Source: Jiella endophytica
GTDB lineage: Bacteria; Pseudomonadota; Alphaproteobacteria; Rhizobiales; Rhizobiaceae
Direction: 5' to 3'
Length of the DNA stretch: 64,000 nucleotides
Assembly (NCBI RefSeq): GCF_004519335.1
Contig: NZ_SOZD01000004.1
Coordinates: forward strand, 1-64,000
In this document: in pieces, positions 17,381 through 27,200 of the stretch
Position numbering within the stretch: the stretch's first letter is position 1
Layout: every line of letters starts with the position of its first letter
Notes under the pieces: generated by a model
The model's database searches: none
The model's input: the letters and a program-made list of their open reading frames with translations, nothing else
Told to the model about the DNA's origin: nothing
Made by a program: the position numbers and the translations under genes

Positions 17381-19318
17381 ATGAGCGCATTGTTCGACCA
17401 GTACGCCAGGACATACGAACAGCGGCGGGAAACCGTGATGTCGCTGTCGCAGTTTCTCGAAAAATGCCGGGATGATCCGATCCTCTATGCCGGGCCACAC
17501 GAACGGCTCTTGGCGGCGATCGGCGAGCCGGAGATGGTCGACACCTCGCTCGACTCGCGGCTCGGGCGGATCTTCCAGAACCGGACGATCCGCACCTACA
17601 AGGCGTTTCCGGACTTCTACGGCATGGAGGAGACGGTCGAGCGGATCGTCGCCTTCCTGCGCCAGGCCGCGCAGGGGCTCGAGGAACGCAAGCAGATCCT
17701 CTATCTCCTCGGCCCGGTCGGCGGCGGCAAGTCGTCCCTCGCCGAGCGCATCAAGTCGCTGATCGAGAACCAGCCGATCTACGTGCTGAAGGCCGGCGAC
17801 GAACTCTCACCCGTCTTCGAGAGCCCGCTCGTGCTCTTCGACCCCGAGACCATGGGCGAGACGCTGGAGGCCGAATACGGCATTCCCCGGCGCCGGCTCT
17901 CCGGGCTGATGAGCCCCTGGTGCGTCAAGCGGCTCGACGAGTTCGGCGGCGACATCTCGAAGTTCAAGGTCGCCAAGCTGATGCCCTCGCGGCTGAAGCA
18001 GATCGGCGTCGCCAAGACCGAGCCCGGCGACGAGAACAACCAGGACATCTCCTCGCTCGTCGGCAAGGTGGATATCCGCCGGCTGGAGACCTTCGCCCAG
18101 AACGACCCGGACGCCTATTCCTACTCCGGCGGCCTCAACCGGGCGAACCAGGGCGTGCTCGAATTCGTCGAGATGTTCAAGGCGCCGATCAAGATGCTGC
18201 ATCCGCTGCTGACGGCGACGCAGGAAGGCTCCTATGTCGGCTCGGAGAATATCGGCGCGATCCCGTTCACCGGCATGATCATGGCCCACTCCAACGAATC
18301 GGAGTGGAAGAGCTTCAAGAACAACAAGAACAACGAGGCCTTCATCGACCGCATCTATGTGATCAAGGTCCCCTACTGCCTCAGGGTCGACGAGGAGACC
18401 CGGATCTACGAGAAGCTCGTCTCGGGCTCCGAACTCGCCGAGGCGCCCTGCGCTCCCGACACGCTGGAGATGCTGGCGCGCTTCGCCGTGCTGTCGCGGC
18501 TGAAGCCGCACGAGAACTCCTCGCTCTATGCCAAGATGCGCGTCTACAACGGCGAGAGCCTGCGCGAGGTGGACCCGAAGGCCCGCACCATGCAGGAATA
18601 TCGCGACGCGGCCGGCGTCGACGAGGGCATGAACGGCATCTCGACGCGCTTCGCCTTCAAGGCGCTGTCGGCGACCTTCAACCACGACACCGAGGAGGTG
18701 GCGGCCGACCCGGTGCATCTGATGTACGTCCTCGAACAGGCGGTGCGCCGCGAGCAGTTCCCCGAGGACATCGAGAGCGACTATCTGGAGTTCATCAAGG
18801 CGGACCTTGCGCCGCGCTATGCCGAGTTCATCGGCAACGAGATCCAGAAGGCGTATCTCGAAAGCTATCACGACTACGGCCAGAACCTCTTCGACCGCTA
18901 CGTCTCCTATGCCGACGCCTGGATCGAGGACCAGGACTACAAGGATCCCGACACCGGCCAGCTGCTCGACCGCGACCTGCTCAATCAGGAGCTCACCAAG
19001 ATCGAGAAGCCGGCGGGCATCGCCAACCCCAAGGACTTCCGCAACGAGGTGGTGAAGTTCTCGCTGCGCTCGCGAGCGGCGAACCGGGGCCGCAATCCGT
19101 CCTGGACCAGCTACGAGAAAATCCGCGACGTCGTCGAGAAGCGGATGTTCAGCCAGGTGGAAGACCTCCTGCCGGTCATCTCATTCGGATCGAAGAAGGA
19201 TTCCGAGACGGAGAAGAAACACAACGAGTTCGTCGATCGGATGGTCGAGCGCGGGTTTACGCCGAGGCAGGTGCGGCGTCTCGTGGAATGGTATATGCGT
19301 GTGAGGCAGGCGAGCTGA
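17381..19318 (+). CDS. prkA: PrkA family serine protein kinase
   Basis: A 645-residue AAA+/kinase protein of the PrkA (YeaG) family. The P-loop is LGPVGGGKSSLAER near residue 110, inside the AAA_PrkA domain (FQNRTIRTYKAFPDFYGMEETVERIV). The C-terminal third is the kinase-like PrkA domain. In enterobacteria YeaG acts in sustained starvation and stress; homologues are also described as Lon-like proteases in Bacillus. GGAGGT lies 5-6 bases before ATG 17381 and is the best ribosome site in the region. It is the first gene of prkA-yeaH-ycgB, the usual conserved trio. Confidence 0.96.
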   Translation: MSALFDQYARTYEQRRETVMSLSQFLEKCRDDPILYAGPHERLLAAIGEPEMVDTSLDSRLGRIFQNRTIRTYKAFPDFYGMEETVERIVAFLRQAAQGLEERKQILYLLGPVGGGKSSLAERIKSLIENQPIYVLKAGDELSPVFESPLVLFDPETMGETLEAEYGIPRRRLSGLMSPWCVKRLDEFGGDISKFKVAKLMPSRLKQIGVAKTEPGDENNQDISSLVGKVDIRRLETFAQNDPDAYSYSGGLNRANQGVLEFVEMFKAPIKMLHPLLTATQEGSYVGSENIGAIPFTGMIMAHSNESEWKSFKNNKNNEAFIDRIYVIKVPYCLRVDEETRIYEKLVSGSELAEAPCAPDTLEMLARFAVLSRLKPHENSSLYAKMRVYNGESLREVDPKARTMQEYRDAAGVDEGMNGISTRFAFKALSATFNHDTEEVAADPVHLMYVLEQAVRREQFPEDIESDYLEFIKADLAPRYAEFIGNEIQKAYLESYHDYGQNLFDRYVSYADAWIEDQDYKDPDTGQLLDRDLLNQELTKIEKPAGIANPKDFRNEVVKFSLRSRAANRGRNPSWTSYEKIRDVVEKRMFSQVEDLLPVISFGSKKDSETEKKHNEFVDRMVERGFTPRQVRRLVEWYMRVRQAS

Positions 19319-19350
19319 GCGACTTCCTCACGCTTTCCACGGGATAAACC

Positions 19351-20652
19351 ATGCACATCATCGACCGTCGTCCCGACCCCGGGGGCAAGAGCCTCGCCAA
19401 CCGCCAACGCTTCATGCGGCGCGCCAGGGCGCTGGTGAAGCAGGCGGTGCGGGAAGCCTCCGGGTCGCGGAAGATCCGGGAGATCGACGGCGGCGGCGCC
19501 GTCACCATCCCGGCCGACGACGTCCACGAGCCGAGCTTCCACGCCGGCCGGGACGGCGGCATGCGCGACTATGTTTTGCCGGGCAACAAGAAATTCGTCT
19601 CCGGCGACCGCATCCAGCGGCCGCGGCAGGGCTCCGGCTCCGGCTCGGAGGGCAGCGCCGACGGCGAGGGCGAGGACAATTTCCGCTTCGTCCTGTCGCG
19701 GGACGAGTTCCTCGACCTCTTCCTCGAGGATCTGGAGCTGCCCAATCTCGCCAAGCGCCAGGTGATGGGCGACGCGGTGGAAAAACGTCATCCCGCCGGC
19801 TTCAAGACCTCCGGCCCGCCAGCGTCCCTGTCGGTCGGCCGAACGATGCGACGCAGCCTGTCCCGACGCATCGCGCTGAAACGGCCGAACCCGGTCGAGC
19901 TCGACAGGTTGCGCCGCGAACTCTTCGAACTCGAGACGTCGAGCGGCGACGGCGCCCGCATCGCCATGCTGCGGGCCGAGATCGAGCGCCAGGAGCGGCG
20001 CGCCAAGGTCATTCCCTTCATCGACCCCGTCGATCTTCGCTACCGGCGCATCGAGGTAACGCCCGAGCCGATCGCACGGGCGGCGATGTTCTGCCTGATG
20101 GACGTCTCGGCCTCCATGGACGAGCACATGAAGGACCTTGCCAAACGGTTCTTCTCGCTGCTCTATCTGTTCCTGACCCGGCGCTACAAGCAGGTCGAGA
20201 TCGTCTTCATCCGCCATACCCACGAGGCCAAGGAGGTGGACGAGGAGACCTTCTTCCACTCGCGCGAATCCGGCGGCACGGTGATCTCCTCGGCGCTGAT
20301 CGAGATGGCCAGGATCGCCAAGCAGCGCTTCCCGCCGGACCAGTGGAACATCTATGCCGCCCAGGCCTCGGACGGCGACAACCTTTCCTCGGACAATGCC
20401 CGCTCGGTGGCGCTCCTGCGCGAGACGATCCTGCCGATGGCGCAGTACTACGCCTATCTGCAGGTCGGGCGCGGCGACTTCGACCGCGAGGACGGCGTCT
20501 TCGCCCGCCAGGAAACGACATTGTGGCGGGCCTATCAGGAACTGGTGCGGCCGAACCTGCCGATGGCGATGCGCAAGGTGAACGACCGGCGCGACATCTA
20601 TCCGGTGTTCCGCGAACTCTTCGAGCGCCGCGACGAGCCGGCGGAGACCTGA
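19351..20652 (+). CDS. yeaH: YeaH/YhbH family protein (DUF444, vWA-like)
   Basis: A 433-residue cytoplasmic protein of the UPF0229 (YeaH/YhbH) family. The N-terminal half is basic with a Gly/Ser-rich linker (QGSGSGSEGSADGEGEDNF). The C-terminal half is a von Willebrand A-like domain with the MIDAS motif DVSASMDEH near residue 250. It always accompanies PrkA; its biochemical role is unproven, but it is thought to be a kinase partner or substrate. It starts 32 bp after prkA. Confidence 0.94.
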   Translation: MHIIDRRPDPGGKSLANRQRFMRRARALVKQAVREASGSRKIREIDGGGAVTIPADDVHEPSFHAGRDGGMRDYVLPGNKKFVSGDRIQRPRQGSGSGSEGSADGEGEDNFRFVLSRDEFLDLFLEDLELPNLAKRQVMGDAVEKRHPAGFKTSGPPASLSVGRTMRRSLSRRIALKRPNPVELDRLRRELFELETSSGDGARIAMLRAEIERQERRAKVIPFIDPVDLRYRRIEVTPEPIARAAMFCLMDVSASMDEHMKDLAKRFFSLLYLFLTRRYKQVEIVFIRHTHEAKEVDEETFFHSRESGGTVISSALIEMARIAKQRFPPDQWNIYAAQASDGDNLSSDNARSVALLRETILPMAQYYAYLQVGRGDFDREDGVFARQETTLWRAYQELVRPNLPMAMRKVNDRRDIYPVFRELFERRDEPAET

Positions 20653-20655
20653 GCG

Positions 20656-22218
20656 ATGGCGAGAATGGCAAAGAAGGCCGCCCCGGCGGCCCCCACCGGC
20701 GAGCCACTGTTCACCGGCCGCGACTGGGACTTTCCCCTGCTCTCGAAGGTCTATGGCGCGATCGAGGAGATCGCCGACAACGAGCTGAAGCTCGACATCT
20801 ATCCCAACCAGATCGAGGTGATCACCTCCGAGCAGATGCTCGACGCCTATGCCTCGACCGGCATGCCGCTGTTCTACAAGCACTGGTCCTTCGGCAAGCA
20901 CTTCGTCAGGAACGAGACGCTCTACCGCAAGGGCTGGCAGGGCCTCGCCTACGAGATCGTCATCAATTCGAGCCCCTGCATCGTCTACATCATGGAGGAG
21001 AACTCCGCGACGATGCAGACGCTGGTGCTGGCGCATGCCGCCTTCGGCCACAACCACTTCTTCAAGAACAACTACTGCTTCAAGCAGTGGACCGACGCGA
21101 CCAGCATCCTCGACTATCTCGCCTTCGCCAAGAACTACGTCGCGACCTGCGAGGACCGCTACGGCCAGGAGATGGTCGAGCAGGTGCTCGACGCCGCCCA
21201 CGCGCTGATGAGCCACGGCGTCCACCGCTATCCCGGCAAGCATGCGGTGGATCTGAAGTCCGAGCAGCGCCGGATGGAAGAGCGCAGGGCCTTCGCCGAG
21301 GAGCACTTCTCCGACCTCTGGCGCACGCTGCCGAAATCGCCGGACGGGCCGAAGCGCGACATGGATGCCGAGCGCCGTCGCCAGCTGCTCGGCCTGCCCG
21401 AGGAGAACATCCTCTACTTCCTCGAGAAGAACGCCCCGCGCCTCGCCGGCTGGCAGCGCGAGCTGATCCGCATCGTCCGCCAGATCGCCCAGTATTTCTA
21501 TCCGCAGCGCCAGACCAAGGTGATGAACGAGGGCTGCGCCACCTTCACCCACTACCGGCTGATGACCAGGCTGCACGAGCAGGGCAGGATCACCGACGGC
21601 GCCTATATGGAGTTCCTGCACTCCCATACCTCCGTCGTCTTCCAGCCGGAATATGACGACCAGCGCTATGGCGGCATCAACCCCTATGCGCTGGGCTTTG
21701 CGATGATGGAGGACATCGAGCGGATCGCCCTTACACCCACACAGGAGGACCGGGCCTTCTTCCCCGATTTTGCCGGCTGCGGCGACGCTTACGGCGTTCT
21801 GCGCAATGCGTGGGAAAACTATCGCGACGAGAGCTTCGTCCTGCAGTTCCTCTCGCCCAACGTCATCCGCAAGCAGAAGCTCTTCCGGCTGATCGACGAT
21901 TCCGAGGAAGACGACATCGTCGTCGCCTCGATCCACGACGAGCACGGCTACAAGGCGGTGCGCCAGTCCCTGTCGCGGCAGTTCGACGTCGGACGGCAGG
22001 ACCCGGACATCCAGGTGGCGGATGTCGATCTCGCCGGCGACCGCAAGCTGATCCTGCACCACAATGTCGTCGACGGCGTGACGCTGGACGGCAAGGATGC
22101 GGCGAAGGTGCTGCACCACCTCGCCAATCTCTGGGGCTACGACGTCAAGCTCCTGGAGATCGAGGACGGCCACACCGTCGCCGCCCATGACGGCTCGCCC
22201 TCCCGGGCGTTCCGCTGA
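20656..22218 (+). CDS. ycgB: SpoVR/YcgB family protein
   Basis: A 520-residue protein of the SpoVR family, of normal length. Conserved blocks: YPNQIEVITSEQMLDAYAS, MPLFYKHWSFGKHF, INSSPCIVYIMEENSATMQ, FGHNHFFKNNY and NEGCATFTHYRLM. In Bacillus SpoVR is needed for spore cortex; in Gram-negatives it belongs to the PrkA-YeaH-YcgB stress set. Function unknown in molecular terms. It starts 3 bp after yeaH, so the two are translationally coupled. Confidence 0.95.
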   Translation: MARMAKKAAPAAPTGEPLFTGRDWDFPLLSKVYGAIEEIADNELKLDIYPNQIEVITSEQMLDAYASTGMPLFYKHWSFGKHFVRNETLYRKGWQGLAYEIVINSSPCIVYIMEENSATMQTLVLAHAAFGHNHFFKNNYCFKQWTDATSILDYLAFAKNYVATCEDRYGQEMVEQVLDAAHALMSHGVHRYPGKHAVDLKSEQRRMEERRAFAEEHFSDLWRTLPKSPDGPKRDMDAERRRQLLGLPEENILYFLEKNAPRLAGWQRELIRIVRQIAQYFYPQRQTKVMNEGCATFTHYRLMTRLHEQGRITDGAYMEFLHSHTSVVFQPEYDDQRYGGINPYALGFAMMEDIERIALTPTQEDRAFFPDFAGCGDAYGVLRNAWENYRDESFVLQFLSPNVIRKQKLFRLIDDSEEDDIVVASIHDEHGYKAVRQSLSRQFDVGRQDPDIQVADVDLAGDRKLILHHNVVDGVTLDGKDAAKVLHHLANLWGYDVKLLEIEDGHTVAAHDGSPSRAFR

Positions 22219-22243
22219 GGGCGATGCGCAGTACGGCTTAGCC

Positions 22244-22282
22244 GGCCTTCGGTCGTGAAGGCCAACCGGTCGAATGACCGGT
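22244..22282. terminator. Two adjacent hairpins between convergent genes
   Basis: GGCCTTC/GAAGGCC (22244-22263) and ACCGGTC/GACCGGT (22265-22282) are perfect 7-bp stems. They lie between the ends of ycgB (plus) and the hydrolase gene (minus) and could stop transcription from both sides. No long T-run. Confidence 0.5.
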
Positions 22283-23199
22283 CACTCGCGGCCGTGGAGG
22301 AACCCCCGCACCACCGCCACCGTCGCCGCCGGCTGCTCCTCCATCAGCCAGTGGCCGGCGCCCTTGATGACCGCGCCCTTGACGTTCGAGGCCGCAAAAC
22401 CCGTGACCGCCGCCATCGTCGTTCCGAAGGACGCCTCGCCGCCGACGGCGAGCACCGGCATGGTCAGCTTGCCGGCAGCCATGAAGGCCTGGTTGTCGAC
22501 CGCATCCTGATCGAAGGCGGCGAACTGGGCAAATCCCGCATGCATCGCCCCCGGCAGGGCATAAAGCGCCGCATAGTGCTCGCGGGAGGCTTCGTCGAAA
22601 TTGGCAGGCTTCGCCGAAAACTCGTTCCAGAAACGGTCGAGATAGATCCGCTCGCGCCCGGCGACGAGGCGCTCCATGTCCGGCCCGCCGAAGCGGAAGT
22701 GCCAGAGCAGCGGGTTCTTCAGGATCTCGTCCCAGGGCCCGACCCCCGGCAGCGGCGCGTCCATCAGCACCAGCTTCGTCACCCGGTCGCGATGCTCCGC
22801 GGCGAAGGCATAGGCGACCATGTTGCCGATGTCGTGGGCGACGACCTCGACTTGGCCCACATCCAGCGCGTCGAGAAGGCCGGCGATGTCCTGCCCTTGG
22901 GTCTTCTTGTCGTAGCCGCCCTCGGGCCGCTGCGAGAGGCCGAGGCCGCGAAGGTCCGGCACGATCACCTTGTGATCCTTCGCCAGATCGGCCGCGAGCG
23001 GCGCCCACATGTCGCCGGTCTCGCCATAGCCGTGAAGGAGCACGACCGCCGGCCCTTCGCCGCCGATCCGCACATGCAGGCTGGTGCCGTTGGTGGCGAT
23101 GTCGCTGGTCGTGAAACTGCCCGGAAACGGCTGGACACCGGCCAGGGCCGGCGTCGCGGCGACGGCCATGAGCGCCATGACGGCGGATCGCAGATGCAT
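22282..23199 (-). CDS. Exported alpha/beta hydrolase (epoxide hydrolase/dehalogenase-like)
   Basis: A 305-residue alpha/beta hydrolase with a signal peptide (MHLRSAVMALMAVAATPALA), so probably periplasmic. VVLLHGYGETGDMW forms the oxyanion hole. The nucleophile elbow VVAHDIGNMVAYAF carries Asp rather than Ser, as in epoxide hydrolases and haloalkane dehalogenases. The catalytic His is in IKGAGHWLMEEQP. The substrate is unknown. GAGGAG precedes the start at 23199. It is divergently transcribed from a LysR regulator 113 bp away, which is the likely controller. Confidence 0.9.
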   Translation of the reverse strand: MHLRSAVMALMAVAATPALAGVQPFPGSFTTSDIATNGTSLHVRIGGEGPAVVLLHGYGETGDMWAPLAADLAKDHKVIVPDLRGLGLSQRPEGGYDKKTQGQDIAGLLDALDVGQVEVVAHDIGNMVAYAFAAEHRDRVTKLVLMDAPLPGVGPWDEILKNPLLWHFRFGGPDMERLVAGRERIYLDRFWNEFSAKPANFDEASREHYAALYALPGAMHAGFAQFAAFDQDAVDNQAFMAAGKLTMPVLAVGGEASFGTTMAAVTGFAASNVKGAVIKGAGHWLMEEQPAATVAVVRGFLHGRE

Positions 23200-23312
23200 G
23201 GCAATAACTCCTCTATCCGGGCCGCCCACGGCCGCTGGACAGGAAGATGATCGCGGATAATCTCGGGCACTAGCCGGCAGCTTCCGAAACCGGCTTCTGG
23301 AAACTCCGAACG

Positions 23313-24224
23313 ATGATGAAGTTCGACGGACTGGCCGCCTTCGTCGCCGTGGCGGAAGCGGGATCGATCAGCGCTGCGGCCCGGCGCCTCGGCCTGGCGA
23401 AGTCCGTGGTCAGCGAGCGGCTTGCCGAGCTCGAGCGCTCCGTCACCGCCCGTCTGGTCCAAAGGACCACCCGCAAGCTGTCCCTGACGCCGGACGGGAC
23501 CGTGTTCCTCGAGCGCGCCCGCACGATCCTGCGCGAAATGGAAGAGGCAACGGCCGAGATGACCGAGCGCCGCGGCTCGCTCACCGGGCCGCTGCGGATC
23601 GCCGCGCCGACCGGCTTCGGGACGCTTCACCTCAGCGCCGCTCTCCATGGCTTCCTCGCGGCCCATCCGGCGATCCGGATCGACCTCGAGCTCGACGACC
23701 GCTTCGTCGACGTCGCGGCAGACGGCTTCGACGCCGCGATCCGCCACGGGCCGATCCATGACGGCCGGCTGGTCGCAAGGCACCTCGCCTCGAGCCGCCG
23801 CCTGCTGGTCGCCTCGCCGGCCTATCTCGAGCGGATGGGGACGCCCGTTTCGCTGGACGATCTCGAGGCAGCCTCGGCGATCCTCTACAGCAACCGGGAT
23901 TCCGACTGGCGGTTTCGCGACGCGGGCCGGGACGTCGTCGCGCGGCCGAAGCCGTGCCTGCGGGTGAACAACGGCATCGTCATGCGCGACGCGGCGGTGG
24001 CCGGACTCGGCATCGCCTTGCTGCCGACCTTCTTCATCCACCAGCAGCTGGCGGCCGGCGCACTCCGGGCGATCGACATCGGCCTCGAAGCGGAAGGCGC
24101 GACGCTGCATCTCGCCTATCCGGCCAATCGCAGCCCCTCTGCCAAGATCGTCGCCCTGACCTTATGGCTGCGCCACGCATTCGGCGCGCCGCCCTATTGG
24201 GAAGCGGCGCTTGCGCCTCAATAG
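23313..24224 (+). CDS. LysR-family transcriptional regulator
   Basis: A 303-residue LysR regulator. The N-terminal winged HTH reads FVAVAEAGSISAAARRLGLAKSVVSERLAELERSV (about residues 9-43). The effector-binding domain starts near residue 90 (GPLRIAAPTGFG) and is of the CrgA/DsdC-like type. A second ATG follows directly at 23316. By position it probably controls the divergent hydrolase. Its last 7 bases overlap the end of the convergent octapeptide-repeat gene. Confidence 0.92.
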   Translation: MMKFDGLAAFVAVAEAGSISAAARRLGLAKSVVSERLAELERSVTARLVQRTTRKLSLTPDGTVFLERARTILREMEEATAEMTERRGSLTGPLRIAAPTGFGTLHLSAALHGFLAAHPAIRIDLELDDRFVDVAADGFDAAIRHGPIHDGRLVARHLASSRRLLVASPAYLERMGTPVSLDDLEAASAILYSNRDSDWRFRDAGRDVVARPKPCLRVNNGIVMRDAAVAGLGIALLPTFFIHQQLAAGALRAIDIGLEAEGATLHLAYPANRSPSAKIVALTLWLRHAFGAPPYWEAALAPQ

Positions 24225-27200
24225 GACCGGTAGGCCGACATGATCGCGGCGATCTGCAGGGTGTCGAGCGCCTGAACCTGGGCGTTGGTGACGGCCTGGA
24301 TCTGCTCGAGCCGCAGGCTGCGGATGTCGTCGGTCGAGAGGCCGGGCAGCGCCGCCGTGCTGATCGCCGCGATGTCGGCCGTCGAGAAGGTCGAGAGCTG
24401 GCTGGTGCTGAGCGCGGCGATCTGCGCCGAGCTGAGGCTCGCCACCTGGCTCGGGGTCAGGGCTTCGGCCTGCTCGGAGGAGAGGACGGCGATCATGTCG
24501 ACCGTCAGGCCGTTGACCGCCTTCGGGTCGATCGCGGCGATCTGCGTCGCCGAAAAGGCGGTGATCTTGTCGGTGCCGAAGGTCGCCACCTGCACCGCAT
24601 TGAAGGCGCCGATCTGCGCCGCAGTCAGCGCCTTGACCTGGAATGTGTCGAGCGCCCTCAGCTGGTAGTAGGACAGCGTCGCGACCTGCGAAGTCGTCAG
24701 CGCGGCGATCTGGTCGCTGCCGAGTGCCGCGATCTGGTCGGCCGAAAGCCCCGCGATCGAAGCCGGCTTGATTGCCGCAAGATCGCTGGCCGAGAAGGTC
24801 GCGAGATCGGCGGCGTCGAGGGCGGCGATCTGGGTGGCGGTAAGGGCGCCGATCTGGGTGGCGGAGAAGCCGTCGATCTGGGCCGAGGTCAGCGCCTCGA
24901 TCTGCGTCGGCGTCAGGCCGGCGATCGCAGTGCTGGCGATGGCGCCGATCTGCGCTGTGCTGAAGGCGGCGAGGCTGTCGCTGCGCAATGCGGCGATCTG
25001 GGTCGCGCTGAGCGCGGCGATCTGCCCGGTCGTCAGCGCCTCCGCCTGGGAGGGCGTCAGCGCGGCGATCTGGGTGGTCTGCAGGCCGGCGATCTGGGTG
25101 GTCTTCAGGGCCGCCACCTGATCGAGGCTGAGGGCCGCGATCGTCTCCGCCGGCAGCCCGGCCATCGCCGCCGGGGTCAACGATGCGAGGCTGGCGCCCG
25201 GCAGCGAGAGGAGCACGGCGGGGTCGATCCCCGCCACCTGCAACGCGCCAAGGGCGCCGAGCTGGGCCGTGGTGAGGCTTGCCACCTGGCTGGGGCCGAG
25301 GGCGCCGAGCTGCGTCGGCGTCATGCCGGCGACCGCCTTGGCGTCGAGGGCGGCGATCGCCTCGTTCGGCAGCGAGGCGATCTTCGTCTCGGAAAGGCCG
25401 GCCATCTGCGTGGCGGTGACGCCGCGCCATTGCGCCGCGGTCAGACCGCTCATCTGGGCCGCGGACAATGCCTCGATCTGGCCGGAGCCGAGGCCCGCGA
25501 CCTGCGCCGCCGTCAGCGCCGCGATCTGGTCGCCTGTCAGTGCCTCGACCGCTTCCGTCGAGAGGCCGGAGATCGCCGAGCCGGCAATCGCCGCGATGTC
25601 GGCGGCGGAGAAGGTTTCCAGCGCGCCGGGTCCGAGCGCCGCGAGCTGCGTCGCGGTCAGCGCCGCGATCTGGGTGGTGGTGAGGCTGTCGATCTGCCGG
25701 GCGCTCATCCCGGCGATCTGGTCCGGGGTAAGGCCGGCGATCGTCTTGGCGCTGAGAGCGGCGAGCTGCTCGCTCGAAAGCGCCGCAAGACGGTCGGCGG
25801 GCAGCGCGGCGACCTGCGATGCCGTTACGCTGCGGATCTGGGCGGTGGAAAGCCCGGCAATCTGCGTCGGCGTGAAGCCGGCGAACTGGGCCGGCTTCAG
25901 CCCGGCGATCTGGGTCGCCGAGAGCGCCTGAAGCTGCTCCAAGGGAAAGGTCGCGATCGTCTCGGCGGCAAGGCCGGTGATGGCGGCAGGGGTGATCGCC
26001 GCAATGTCGGCGGCCGAGAAGGTGGCGATGTCGGCGGCGCTCAGCGCCCCGACCTGCGCCGCGCTCAGCGCCGCGACCTGCGTCGGCGTCAGGGCTTCCG
26101 CCTGCAGGGTCGAGAGACCGGAGATCTGCGCCTCGGTGAAGCCCGAGACCGCCTTGGCGGCGATCGCCGCCATCTGGGTCGTCGAGAGCGCGGCGACGGC
26201 CTCGCTCGTGAAGGCGGCGACCTGCGTCGCCGTGAAGGCGCGGATCTGCGTCGTCGACAGGGCGGCGACCTGCGAGGGGCCGAGCGCTGCGGCCTGGGCC
26301 GGCTTCAGCGCGGCGATCTGCGCCGCAGTCAGCGCCGCGACCTGGGCCTCGCCGAGGCCGGCGATCGCCTCACCGGAGATCGCCGCGACGGCGCTCGCCG
26401 ACAGCGCGGCGAACTTCTCCGGCGAAAGCGCCGCCAGCTGGTCGTTGTCGAATGAGGTCAGTTGCTGCGGCTTCAGCGCGGCGACCTGCGCCGGCGTCAG
26501 CGCCTCGATCTGCACCGATGTCAGCGCCTCGATCTGGCCGCCGGTGAGCCCCTCGATCGCCTTGGCCGGGATGGCAGCCACCTGTTCCGGCGACAGGACG
26601 GACACGCCGTCGGCGGAGAGCGCCGCAAGCTGCGTCATGGTGAGCCCACGGACCTGCGCGGCCGTCAGCGTCTCGATCTGCGATGCCGAGAGCGCTCCCG
26701 CCTGGGCGGCCGACAGCGCGCCGATCTGCCCGGCCGTCAGCCCGGCCACCTGGTCGAGGCTGAGCGCCGAGACGATGTCCGGCGATAGGCCGGCGATCGC
26801 CTTGGTGCCGATCGCCGCGATGTCGGCGCGGGAGAATGTCTCGATCGCCGCCGGCGTGAAGGCGCCGATCTGCTGGACACCGAGCTTTCCCACCTGGGTG
26901 GTCGTCAGCGCCTCTGCCTGGGCCGGCGTCAGCGCGCCGATCTGGGCGGTGGTGAGCCCCGATACGGCGGTCGGCGTGATCGCAGCGATCTGCTCGCCGG
27001 ACCAGTCGCGGGTGGCCTCCAGAGAAAGCGCCGAGATCTGCGCCGCGCTCATTGCCCGGATCTGCAGCGGCGACAGGGCCGCACCCTGCGCCGGGGTCAG
27101 GGCGGCGACCTGGCTCGGTTTCAGCGCGGCTGTCTGCGCCGCGGTCAGGGCGCCGACCTGATCGAGGGAGAGCGCTGCGATGCTGAGCTGCGACAGGCCG

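Noticed and set aside
19111-22188. Very long open frame (over 1000 codons) on the strand opposite prkA-yeaH-ycgB
   Set aside because: High-GC antisense shadow of three well-conserved genes; the translation is His/Arg/Asp-rich low-complexity with no motif and no ribosome site.
23954-26455. Open frame of over 800 codons antisense to the repeat protein, itself repetitive (G-D-L-R type)
   Set aside because: Its periodicity is only the mirror of the 24-bp sense repeat; the sense frame has a regular hydrophobic pattern and an N-terminal non-repeat region, while the antisense frame starts inside the LysR gene.
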